DNA from: Lachnospiraceae bacterium | GTDB lineage: Bacteria > Bacillota > Clostridia > Lachnospirales > Lachnospiraceae | NCBI GenBank assembly: GCA_011958945.1 | Contig: BLLT01000018.1 | Coordinates: 1 to 33,598, forward strand | Direction of reading: 5' to 3' | Length of the DNA stretch: 33,598 nt | Shown here: one piece after another, positions 20,988-29,700 of the stretch | How positions within the stretch are numbered: position 1 is the stretch's first letter | Layout: every line of letters begins with the position of its first letter | The notes under the pieces: generated by a model | Database searches by the model: none | What the model was told of the DNA's origin: nothing | The model's input: only the letters and a program-made list of their open reading frames with translations | Translations under genes and position numbers: made by a program

Positions 20988-21824
20988 ATGGAAACAGCAG
21001 GACAGTACACAAAACAGGTCATGGAGGAAAATGACGCATTAAAGCAGCTTATGGAGCTGCTGAACCAGCAGAACATGAACGAGCAGTCACAGGATTTTAT
21101 GGGGGTTTTCTGGTATGTGGCGGGTATGCAGGTGCAGCTTGCCGCAATGGTGGATGAATTACAGGGTGTCCGGGAGCAGCTTTCGCAGATGCAGGAGAAA
21201 CAGCCGAAGTCCGTTACGGAGAACCTTATGGAGAAAATATCCCACCTTCAGGAGAAAGTCACAAGCCTGTCGGAACGTCTGACAGCGGTAAGAAACCGTC
21301 TGGTGGAAACAGCAGCGCAGGCGGTCAGCACTTTTAAGGAAAAAGGCAGGGCGGAGATGTGCAAGGTTCTCCAGAAAGGAATCTCCGGCGTGAAGTCCAT
21401 GCTTTCCGGCTACCGGGAACGTCTGGTTGACGTGATGACGGACTGTGAAAAGACAGCCAACCAGATTGACAGCATCGGGGATGAATTGAAACAGATTGGG
21501 AACAGCGTTTCCAACGTGGGCAGGCTGTTAGCCGGGAAAGGAACGAAAGAGGTATCGGACGAAAAGTCGGGTGTCGGTCTGACAAGGGCAGTCAACACGC
21601 CTGTAAAAAAGGCGGTGGAGAACCTGCGGAAGAAGATTGACGGGGCGGATCAGGCGTTTGAAAAGCTGGATCGGCTCTCTGCCCGTCTGGATGCCGGGAA
21701 GGAAGCGGAGAAAGGAGGGCGGGTGTCCGTAAGGGATAAGCTGTCGCAGATGAAGGAGAAGGCGGGACAGCAGAAAAAAGCGCCGGAGCCGGATAAGGTA
21801 AAAAGCAAAGAGGAATGTTTATAA
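20988..21824 (+). CDS. DUF6674-like coiled-coil protein
   Basis: 278 aa from ATG 20988, chosen over the longer open frame because AAGGAGGG at 20977-20984 precedes it. It is almost entirely helical: coiled-coil runs at about 50-120 (LQGVREQLSQMQEK, ISHLQEKVTSLSERL) and 150-200, no membrane segment. The C-terminus carries GRVSVRDKLSQMKEKA 35 residues from the end, matching the tails of the 3055-aa and 1312-aa proteins. It lies 10 bp after the giant gene and ends before a terminator, so they form one transcript. Function unknown; possibly an adaptor or scaffold for the large proteins. Confidence 0.75.
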   Translation: METAGQYTKQVMEENDALKQLMELLNQQNMNEQSQDFMGVFWYVAGMQVQLAAMVDELQGVREQLSQMQEKQPKSVTENLMEKISHLQEKVTSLSERLTAVRNRLVETAAQAVSTFKEKGRAEMCKVLQKGISGVKSMLSGYRERLVDVMTDCEKTANQIDSIGDELKQIGNSVSNVGRLLAGKGTKEVSDEKSGVGLTRAVNTPVKKAVENLRKKIDGADQAFEKLDRLSARLDAGKEAEKGGRVSVRDKLSQMKEKAGQQKKAPEPDKVKSKEECL

Positions 21825-21855
21825 AACTATCAGCAAATAAAAATATCCAAAGCGG

Positions 21856-21890
21856 GGGCAGACAGGGAAACTTATCTGCCCTCTGTTTTT
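21856..21890 (+). terminator. terminator after the DUF6674-like gene
   Basis: GGGCAGA (21856-21862) pairs with TCTGCCC (21875-21881) around a 12-base loop and is followed by TCTGTTTTT. Moderate strength; readthrough into the ArdC gene is possible because the SD of that gene begins only a few bases later. Confidence 0.6.
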
Positions 21891-21912
21891 GTGGAGGAGG
21901 AGAGATAACCAT

Positions 21913-22662
21913 ATGGCAGATGCAAGAACTGAAAAACAGAAAGTAAAAGAAATAACGGACAGGCTGGAGGAAGGATTGAAGGAGCTGTTTGAGGGGGAGA
22001 AATATAAAAGCTACCTGAACACCATGTCAAAATTCCACAATTACAGCGCAAACAATATCCAGCTCATAGAGATGCAATGCCCGGATGCGACATACGTTGC
22101 CGGGTACAAGGCATGGCAGAGGAATTTTGAACGCCATGTAAACAAGGGCGAGAGGGGTATCCGTATCCTTGCGCCTGCGCCTTATAAAATCAAAGAGGAA
22201 CAGGAGAAGATTGATCCGGTAACAAATGAGCCTGTGCTTGACCGGGACGGGATGCCCGTCATGGAGGAAGTGGAGATAAAGATACCCGCCTTTCGTGTCG
22301 TGACAGTGTTCGATTATTCCCAGACGGACGGGAAAGAGCTTCCCGGACTTGGCGTGAGTGAACTGCATGGGGATGTGGAGCGTTACCGGGATTTTATGGA
22401 AGCGTTAGAGAGGGTTTCCCCTGTCCCAATCCGATATGAGGAAATGGAGGGTGACAGGAAAGGATATTTTATTGATTTAAGCCGCCCTATCGCCATTAAA
22501 GAGGGCATGAGCGAAGCGCAGACCGCAAAGACCGGAGTCCATGAAGTGGCGCACGCAAAGCTCCATACAAGGGAAGCGGAGCAGGATACGGAGAAAGCAG
22601 TCTATAAAGACCGGGAAACCAAAGAAGTGGAAGCCTTATACTCATATTTCTATAATGTTTAG
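21913..22662 (+). CDS. ArdC-like antirestriction protein, 5' part, truncated by the RIT insertion
   Basis: 249 aa from ATG 21913 (GGAGGAGGAG just upstream). Residues 1-110 are the ArdC N-terminal ssDNA-binding domain (FHNYSANNIQLI, WQRNFERHVNKGERGIRIL). The zincin-like metallopeptidase follows with H210-E-V-A-H214-AKLH. The native sequence ends at KEVEA (residue 241); the last eight residues LYSYFYNV and the stop are encoded by the inserted element. The rest of the gene resumes at 26790 with ESIAYTV, so the break falls in the conserved EVEAES stretch thought to supply the third zinc ligand. The ssDNA-binding part could still be made; protease-domain function should be lost. Confidence 0.85.
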   Translation: MADARTEKQKVKEITDRLEEGLKELFEGEKYKSYLNTMSKFHNYSANNIQLIEMQCPDATYVAGYKAWQRNFERHVNKGERGIRILAPAPYKIKEEQEKIDPVTNEPVLDRDGMPVMEEVEIKIPAFRVVTVFDYSQTDGKELPGLGVSELHGDVERYRDFMEALERVSPVPIRYEEMEGDRKGYFIDLSRPIAIKEGMSEAQTAKTGVHEVAHAKLHTREAEQDTEKAVYKDRETKEVEALYSYFYNV

Positions 22663-22700
22663 CATTTTCTTTTTTCTCCATATTTCCTCACTTTCCTGTT

Positions 22701-22720
22701 AAAAAGATGAGCATTATCAG
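22701..22720 (+). repeat. left copy of the RIT 20-bp inverted repeat
   Basis: AAAAAGATGAGCATTATCAG, exact reverse complement of 26673-26692. It contains one AGCATT motif and is probably a recombinase-binding site. Confidence 0.85.
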
Positions 22721-22778
22721 ATACGCTATTGATAGGAATCCCCTACATTACAGGGTTCCAGAAAGGAGCGCATTTGAT

Positions 22779-24680
22779 ATGCAAACAAACTATTTAGAAG
22801 CCACTTCATCCGTGCTTAGCCTGATGAAGAAACCCGACAGTGTATGTAAAAACATCAACGTACACAAAACCTGTTACACTTTGCTTTTCAGGCATCTGTC
22901 AGGTCAAGGCATCCCTTTTTCAATGGATGCTGCCCTTGGCTGGCTTGACCTTAAAAAGCAGGAAATTTCCCATGGGACATACTCCCAATACAGGAATGCA
23001 CTGTTCCGTCTCGAACATTACCTGCTCTTTGGCAACATTGACAGCCCCTTCTGCCGTTCAGAGGATTTCTTTTTCTGCCGGAGCGGCATGTCCGTATCCT
23101 TTTACCGCCTGACATTTGAACTGGAAGAATACTATGATGCCGTACAGAATCCCGCATACTACCATTCTTATGCCGTTGCCATTAAGGAGTTTTTCAGGCT
23201 TGCGACATCATCCGGAGTAACAGAGCCGGAAGCGGTAACAATTGATCTCATTATCAAGTATTGGAACGACTATTGCTGTTCCCTGGAATCCTTGGCCAGG
23301 CGCCGCAATGCTGTATGTGCTATAACTGCCCTCATGAAATACCTGCACGGCAGGGATGGCATCCCAATCTGCTACCAGCTTGTCCTGTATGGGGAAAATG
23401 TCGGCAGGCTTTTGTCTATGAAGATGCCGGAAACCGGAACAGCTTTCCACCCAAGCGCTGCGCTTGACGGAAAAGCGGATGAGTATCTGGATGCTTTGGA
23501 TGAATGGAAGTATATGGAGACTTCCAAGGATCTTTACCGCAATGACCTTACATGGTATTTCATGTTTTTGGAGCTGAACCATGTATGCCATTCGTCAGAA
23601 ACAGTGTCCGCATGGCTGTCCATGCTTCCCGAATATCCGAACCAGAAAAAGGATAACTGTTCCATAACTGCCCGGCGCTCGCACACCGTCAGGATGTTTG
23701 AGAAGTTCCTGCGTGGTGATATGGCAACTAATGTAGTCCATCAGTACCAGCGGGCATCTGACATGCTCCCTTCCTGGAGCCGGGAAATCCTCACTGGTTT
23801 TGTTGAAAGCCGGAAACGCGATGGCATGGCCAGGACAACGCTTGCCATGTGCAGTGCGGCAGGAAGCAGCTTCTTCCAATATCTTGGGACCGTCGGCATT
23901 GATTCCCCGGAAGGCATAACCCCCCAGGCAGTTGCTGCATTCCATAACCAGGATACCCACTCGACCCCGGAAAGCAAAAATGGTTATGGCACCAAGCTCC
24001 GCCAGCTTCTCCGCTACATGGCGGACAAGGGTCTTGTGCCGCCGAACCTTGCTTTTGCCATACCGGCCAGCTGTGCGCCGCGCCGCAGTATTGTTGATGT
24101 CCTCAGCGAAGATATGGTGGAGAAGATCTATGATTACCGGGAGGAAGCCTCCAGCCCTATCGAACTCCGTGATACTGCCATTGTCATGCTCGGACTCCGT
24201 ATGGGCATCAGGGGCGTTGACATCCTGAATCTCCGGGTAAGCGATTTTGACTGGAATGGTAAAACAGTTTCCTTTATCCAGCAGAAAACGGGAAAAGCCA
24301 TGACACTGCCAGTACCGACAGATGCCGGGAACTCTGTGTATAAGTACATCCTTAATGGGAGGCCCCTGTCTGCTGATGCCGGGAACGGATATATATTCAT
24401 CCGTCATCAGGCCCCTTATACCCCTTTAAAGGTTACGGCTGCCTGCCGCAATGCTTTGAAAAGGATCCTGTCCACTTATGGTTTTGAATTGTCACCGGGC
24501 CAGGGGTTCCACATGACAAGAAAGACATTTGCCACCAGGCTGCTCAGGGCTGACAACAGGCTGGACGATATCTCAAATGTCCTCGGACATGCCAGCCGGG
24601 AAACAGCCGAAGTGTACCTGGAACGTGATGAGGGACGAATGCGTATGTGCCCCCTGGAGTTTGGAGGTGTCCTGTCATGA
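22779..24680 (+). CDS. RIT tyrosine recombinase A
   Basis: 633 aa from ATG 22779, which has GAAAGGAG at 22761-22768; the ATG at 22707 lies inside the inverted repeat and lacks an SD. The C-terminal catalytic domain of the phage-integrase family has R478 (MGIRGVDIL), H578 and R581 (HMTRKT), H604 (LGHAS) and Y613 (EVYLER), so it looks active. The long N-terminal region (about 380 aa) carries the arm/core-binding SAM-like domains. Its stop overlaps the start of the second recombinase (ATGA), typical of RIT operons in which all three enzymes are needed. Confidence 0.9.
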   Translation: MQTNYLEATSSVLSLMKKPDSVCKNINVHKTCYTLLFRHLSGQGIPFSMDAALGWLDLKKQEISHGTYSQYRNALFRLEHYLLFGNIDSPFCRSEDFFFCRSGMSVSFYRLTFELEEYYDAVQNPAYYHSYAVAIKEFFRLATSSGVTEPEAVTIDLIIKYWNDYCCSLESLARRRNAVCAITALMKYLHGRDGIPICYQLVLYGENVGRLLSMKMPETGTAFHPSAALDGKADEYLDALDEWKYMETSKDLYRNDLTWYFMFLELNHVCHSSETVSAWLSMLPEYPNQKKDNCSITARRSHTVRMFEKFLRGDMATNVVHQYQRASDMLPSWSREILTGFVESRKRDGMARTTLAMCSAAGSSFFQYLGTVGIDSPEGITPQAVAAFHNQDTHSTPESKNGYGTKLRQLLRYMADKGLVPPNLAFAIPASCAPRRSIVDVLSEDMVEKIYDYREEASSPIELRDTAIVMLGLRMGIRGVDILNLRVSDFDWNGKTVSFIQQKTGKAMTLPVPTDAGNSVYKYILNGRPLSADAGNGYIFIRHQAPYTPLKVTAACRNALKRILSTYGFELSPGQGFHMTRKTFATRLLRADNRLDDISNVLGHASRETAEVYLERDEGRMRMCPLEFGGVLS

Positions 24681-25645
24681 CATATACATTTGAAAGCGGC
24701 CTGGCAGAGCACATCAGAGGGCTTATTGCCCAAAAACATGCAGATGGCTTTATTTACACTTCCAATGAAAAGCTTTTAAAACGATTCGATGCTTTCTGCG
24801 CCCGGTATTTCCCCAACGAATCAACAGTCACCTATGAACTGGCTGCCAGATGGTCAGAAGCCAGGCCGGGCGAGGGCGCCGGATACCATAACCGCCGGAT
24901 ATCAATCGTAAAAGTACTGGCCGAATACATACTTTCGCTCGGAGAAGACGCATATATCCCCGGCTTCTTCTGCAGGGAACACAAACCGGTTCTTTATATC
25001 CCTTCAAAAGAGGAAGTGAAAAAGCTGCTACGGAACATGGATACCCCCACATCACATAACCCGAAACAGCTGCGTCTTGACAGGGAATGCAAGGTGCTGT
25101 TCCTCCTTTATTTCTGCTGCGGGCTGCGCCTGTCAGAAGGAAGGCTCCTGAAATGGCAGCATATAGATCTGGAAAGCGGGACGCTTACTATACTTGGTTC
25201 AAAAGGCAGGAAAGACCGCCTTGTATATCTTCCGGAAGACAGCATTCCGATCCTGAAGATTTATAAAGAAAAAATGGAATCGGAATTTAAAGGTGTTGAG
25301 TGGGCATTCCCGGGTGCCAGCCCTGAAAAACCTGTTTCATGCTCAGGGGTAGAATCCTGCTTCAGGAGGCACTGGACAATGACAGTGACAGGGCAGACAC
25401 CGGAAAAACACCCGACACCCCATTGCCTGCGCCATGCGTTTGTAGTTGAGAGATTTAATGAATGGATGGCGCAGGGGATAGATACCAATAAGATGCTCCC
25501 CTACCTCAGCAGGTACCTCGGGCATAAAAGTCCTGGGGAAACTTATTACTACTATCATTTGGTTGACAATGCCTTTGATACTGTACGGCAGAAGGACTCA
25601 GTTTCAGGAAAAGTGATCCCGGAGGTGAAGCTGTATGAAGAATAA
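24677..25645 (+). CDS. RIT tyrosine recombinase B
   Basis: 322 aa from ATG 24677, which overlaps the stop of the first recombinase by 4 bp; the longer frame starting at 24647 would lie wholly within that gene. Catalytic residues are R151 (CCGLRLSEG), H249 and R252 (HCLRHAF), H283 (LGHKS) and one of four tyrosines at 290-293, most likely Y292 by spacing. It is followed with an 11-bp overlap by the third recombinase. Complete, with no frameshift. Confidence 0.9.
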   Translation: MTYTFESGLAEHIRGLIAQKHADGFIYTSNEKLLKRFDAFCARYFPNESTVTYELAARWSEARPGEGAGYHNRRISIVKVLAEYILSLGEDAYIPGFFCREHKPVLYIPSKEEVKKLLRNMDTPTSHNPKQLRLDRECKVLFLLYFCCGLRLSEGRLLKWQHIDLESGTLTILGSKGRKDRLVYLPEDSIPILKIYKEKMESEFKGVEWAFPGASPEKPVSCSGVESCFRRHWTMTVTGQTPEKHPTPHCLRHAFVVERFNEWMAQGIDTNKMLPYLSRYLGHKSPGETYYYYHLVDNAFDTVRQKDSVSGKVIPEVKLYEE

Positions 25646-26672
25646 AAATGCTAAAACACCTACGGATCAGCTCTTTTTTTCAAAGACCTGGAATTTTCTG
25701 AATATTTACCTGGTCAGCCAGGCAGGGAGAAGCCCTGCAACAGCCGAATCTTACCGGGATTCCCTGACTGTGTTCAAAAACTACCTTACGGGCGAGCTTG
25801 GCAGCCCTATCAGTATTTTTAAGTTTTCTGACTGTACAAAAGAGTGCATTTATGGTTACCGGGAATATCTTCTCAACAAGGGAGTCAAGCCCTCCACTGT
25901 CAATGTCAGGGTAGCCGCCATACGTTCTTATTTAAACTATGCAGCAGACATGGATGTATCGGTACAGTCAATAGCCCTTGCCATAAGCCGGATATCGCCA
26001 TGCAAGACCATAGCAAAGGAAAACCCAATCCTTACCGAAGATGCGCTTACGGCGCTGCTTGCGGCCCCTCCCCATACCCGGACCGGCATCAGGGACCGTG
26101 CGATACTGGTTCTGCTTTATGATACTGCAGTGAGGATAAGCGAACTGCTTAACATCAAGCTGTGCGATATCGTGCTGGATAAAAGATATCCATATGTTTT
26201 TATTACTGGAAAAGGGAATAAGGAACGCACCATTCAGCTTACAGATAAAGCAGCCGGCCATTTAAAAGAATACCTGCGTGTTTACCATGGGGCTTCTCCC
26301 AAAGAGGCTTATCTGTTTTCAACAACCATAAAAGGTGTGACTGACCGTATGTCTGTTGGCAATGCCCAGCGCATTATAAAAAAATATGCTGCGCAGGTCA
26401 GGGCCGAAGGGGTTGTGCTTCCTGAATCTGTGCACTGCCATATGTTCCGCAGGACAAGGGCGACAAACCTTTATCAGGACGGCGTAGCAATAGAGCTGGT
26501 TTCGACAGTACTCGGCCATGCCCGTACAGATACAACAAAAAACTACTATGCCAAAGCCTCCGTTGAGCAGCTTCGGGATGTCCTCGAATCAGTACCAATA
26601 CCAACAGAAAAAGAAGAGCCTTTGTGGGTGGGCAATGAAGATGAGATAGCCCGCCGCTGTGGGTTAAGGTAA
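25635..26672 (+). CDS. RIT tyrosine recombinase C
   Basis: 345 aa. ATG 25635 lies inside the end of recombinase B, preceded by GGAGGTG at 25621-25627. N-terminal SAM-like core-binding domain at about 10-110; catalytic R167 (AVRISELL), H269 and R272 (HMFRRTRA), H295 (LGHARTDTT) and Y304. The nine-residue gap from the His to the Tyr is normal for XerC/D-like enzymes. The stop at 26670-26672 is immediately followed by the right 20-bp inverted repeat. Confidence 0.9.
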   Translation: MKNKNAKTPTDQLFFSKTWNFLNIYLVSQAGRSPATAESYRDSLTVFKNYLTGELGSPISIFKFSDCTKECIYGYREYLLNKGVKPSTVNVRVAAIRSYLNYAADMDVSVQSIALAISRISPCKTIAKENPILTEDALTALLAAPPHTRTGIRDRAILVLLYDTAVRISELLNIKLCDIVLDKRYPYVFITGKGNKERTIQLTDKAAGHLKEYLRVYHGASPKEAYLFSTTIKGVTDRMSVGNAQRIIKKYAAQVRAEGVVLPESVHCHMFRRTRATNLYQDGVAIELVSTVLGHARTDTTKNYYAKASVEQLRDVLESVPIPTEKEEPLWVGNEDEIARRCGLR

Positions 26673-26692
26673 CTGATAATGCTCATCTTTTT
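26673..26692 (-). repeat. right copy of the RIT 20-bp inverted repeat
   Basis: CTGATAATGCTCATCTTTTT, exact complement of 22701-22720; it starts at the base after the stop codon of recombinase C. Confidence 0.85.
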
Positions 26693-26709
26693 GAGTTAAA
26701 ACGTTGAAT

Positions 26710-26754
26710 TACTCAGCATTCCTATAAATGATTAGCATTATGGAATGCTGAGTA
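26710..26754. repeat. palindrome in the RIT right end
   Basis: TACTCAGCATTCC at 26710-26722 and its exact complement at 26742-26754, separated by 19 bases that themselves contain ATTAGCATT, which is inverted again as AATGCTAAT at 26765-26773. The nested sites look like several binding sites for the three recombinases. ATG 26745 of the next ORF lies in the right arm. Confidence 0.75.
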
Positions 26755-29700
26755 TAATTCATCAAATGCTAATGTATCCATTTCAGGCGGAGAGCATCGC
26801 CTATACCGTATGTCAGCATTTCGGGATTGATACCTCCGATTATTCTTTCGGGTATATCGCCGGGTGGAGCAGCGGAAAAGAAATGCCGGAGTTAAAATCT
26901 TCCCTTGACACGATTCGTCGGACTTCTTCTGAACTGATAAAGGGGATTGAAACACAGCTTTTAGAGATTGAAAAGGAGCGTGCTGCAGAACAGGCACAGG
27001 AGGACATTTTGCTTTTAGTTGCGAATACAGACCGTTCCGAATATGACCTTTTGAATGTTAAGGGCATGGAGAGGACGGAAATATTTAACCTGCTGTCCGC
27101 TATGAAAGACGATGACAGGCAGAATGTGGAAGCCTACCTTGAAAGAGCCGGGGCATGGGTAACGCTGCTTGCCAATGAACGGAGCGAGGAAGTAGAAGAA
27201 TACCATTTAGACTATGCCTATGATACGGATACCCATGAGATAACGGATTTTAAGGCGTTGCAGGAAGAACGGGAAAGGGCGAATGTTCCGATTGAATATG
27301 GCGATGTGATTGTGAGGATTTCCACGCCGGACAGCGGGGAATATGAAACCATTAAAATTGCGGATATGCAGTCAGAAGTGGCAAATGTTTTATATGCCAT
27401 ACCATTTTTGGAAGAAAATGAGTGGAATGGAAATGTGCTGGATTATCTGCAGGAGAGAGGTTTTGAGTTTGTGCCGATTATGAGAAGCGGCGGTTTGAAT
27501 GACGGGTATCCGCAGTTCTATGATTTTGATGTGGATATGAGCGAATGGGAAGTGCATACCGCTTCGGAGCTTCCGGCAACGGTACAGGCGGAGCAGCTCA
27601 TTAACCGCATGGAATTTCACAGGTCGGTATATGACAGCGATGAGCGCAATCTGATTATGAACCATGCGTATAAGCTGGATGATATGTATAAGACCACTTC
27701 CCTTGCACATTCCCTTGCGGAGCAGAAAGACGATTTACCTCTGCTTTGGGAAACAATCAGGGTAGCAGAGGAAGAAATTGACGCTCTCCCGGACGGTATG
27801 GCAGGATTGTCGCAGATGCACGAATACGGGTATTCTTGGGATGAAATGCTCCCTCTGACAAAGGACAGGGCAACGGAGTTGTTCAGGGAGGATGTGTCGG
27901 TGTACCAGCTCCACGCAGACGGTTCAGAAACGCTTGTAGAGGACAGGGCGGCATTGCAGGAGCATGACGGGCTGTTCGGCGTGGAAAAAGGGGACTGGAA
28001 CGCTTATAAGGAATACCAGTCCATGAAGCAGGAATTGGAGGACAGCGAGCCTAACCGGGAAGCACAGCTTTTATATGGCAATGAGGGAAAGTATGGCATC
28101 TATCAGCTTAAAGATTCAGCGGAAACAAGGGATATTCGCTTTATGGATATGGATTACCTTGAAAAAGAAGGAATCCCGGTTTCCAGAGAGAATTACACCC
28201 TTGTCTATACCGGGGAGCTTACGGAGGGCATGAGTCTTGAAGATATTTATACCAAGTTCAACATAGACCACCCGGCAGATTTTACCGGGCATTCCCTTTC
28301 TGTGAGTGACGTGGTGGTGCTGCATCAGGACGGGAAGAACACGAGCCATTATGTGGATTCTGTTGGTTACAGGGAGATACCGGAGTTTACAAAGGAGCTT
28401 TCGGTATCGGCGGAAATCAGCACAGAAAAAGATGCGGCTAGGGATGAAGTTACGGAAATCCCGGCAGAAGCAGCGGCAGAACATACAGCGGCAGAAAATA
28501 CAATGGCAGAGCCGGACAATGACAAAGTTTCCTATTATGTCATTGAGGATTTATCCACTTGGGCGGAGAACAGCCCGGAAAAAAGCAGGCTGGAGCGTTT
28601 TGAGAGCCTTCCGGAAGCAATGGCGAAATTCACAGAGTACCGGGGAAAGGAAACGGAGGACAAGCCGGATATGGCGAGGGCAACTTTCGGCTTCCATGTC
28701 AATGGCAGCGAATTTGACCTGATCCATGTCAGAAACCATGAAAACTGCTTGTCACTGGATTTTACGCACAGCAGGGCGGCAGAGGAAAGCAGCCGCTTCA
28801 TGGAGGATTTGCAGACTTTAAATCACGAAGTCGGCTTTGACAAGGTACGGGTTCACAGGGAAATGTCACCGGAGGAAATCAAGGATTTTGTGAAACAGCG
28901 TTTTGAGTACCAGCTAAAGAGCAGCGGTCTTGACGATATTTCCCTCTATATGGACAGGTTTGATGCCCTCTATGAACAGGGGAAAATGGAACATCTCATG
29001 CCAACAGCCAGCCAGAAGCACATCGTGGAAGATGTACCGTTTACGGAGTGGGAAAATCCGTACATAGACACCAAAAGCCAGACAATGGGCAGAGAAGAAA
29101 CAGAGCTTGCCTTCCGTCTGGCAGACCGTTATATCAGTATTCAGGAAGTCACTGAGGGATATGATTACACCATTTATGATATGGACTACCGGGAACTGGA
29201 CGGGGGCATATATGACAATCCGGACATAACAATCAGACAGGCACTTGACGAGATTGTGACGGATTTGAAAGAACCTATGCACAGGAGTGAGCTGGAAGGA
29301 AATATTCACACCTATGATGAACTGATACCGATTGATTATAACGTACTGGTGGAGAAAGCGGAGCAGGAAGCAAAACATGGAATTGAAAACCGTATCCGGA
29401 AGGAAGCGGAAGAACGTAAGACGGTGGCAGACTTTAAAGCCAGAACAGAGGAATTATTTCATGGCATCAACGGGCAGACACAGGAGGATATAGAGCTGAG
29501 TGTCTACGCTTATTTGCAGTCAAAGATTGATGAGTATGGGATAAATATAGAGCTTGTTGATGTGGCGGTGTCAGGGAGCCGGTGCAGAGGTTTGGAGGAA
29601 GCTGGTTCAGACCTTGACGTGGTGGTGGAGTACCGGGGCAGGGAAAGCGAAGATGATTTGTTCAACGCCTTTCATGAGGACGGTTTTACAATCGGTGGCG

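Larger units (their letters stand above)
22636..26786 (+). mobile_element. RIT element (recombinase in trio) inserted in the ArdC-like gene
   Basis: About 4.15 kb carrying three overlapping tyrosine recombinase genes and nothing else. The left end begins right after KEVEA at 22636 with TTATACTCA, whose inverse TGAGTATAA lies at 26749-26757. A perfect 20-bp inverted repeat flanks the genes: AAAAAGATGAGCATTATCAG at 22701-22720 and its complement at 26673-26692. A further pair of 13-bp arms (26710-26722 and 26742-26754) forms a palindrome at the right end. The hexamer AGCATT or its complement occurs twice at the left and five times at the right. The exact right border is uncertain: about 30 bases lie between TGAGTATAA and the resumed gene. 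No clear target duplication beyond GC is visible. Confidence 0.85.

Noticed and set aside
22707-22778. Upstream ATG at 22707 as start of recombinase A
   Set aside because: It lies in the 20-bp inverted repeat and lacks an SD; ATG 22779 has GAAAGGAG at good spacing.
23595-24407. 270-aa open frame on the minus strand
   Set aside because: Lies opposite the catalytic domain of recombinase A, whose motifs are intact; no SD and no recognisable domain.
22633-26789. Clear target-site duplication around the RIT
   Set aside because: Left flank ends GCC and right flank begins GCG; at most a 2-base match, not evidence of a duplication.
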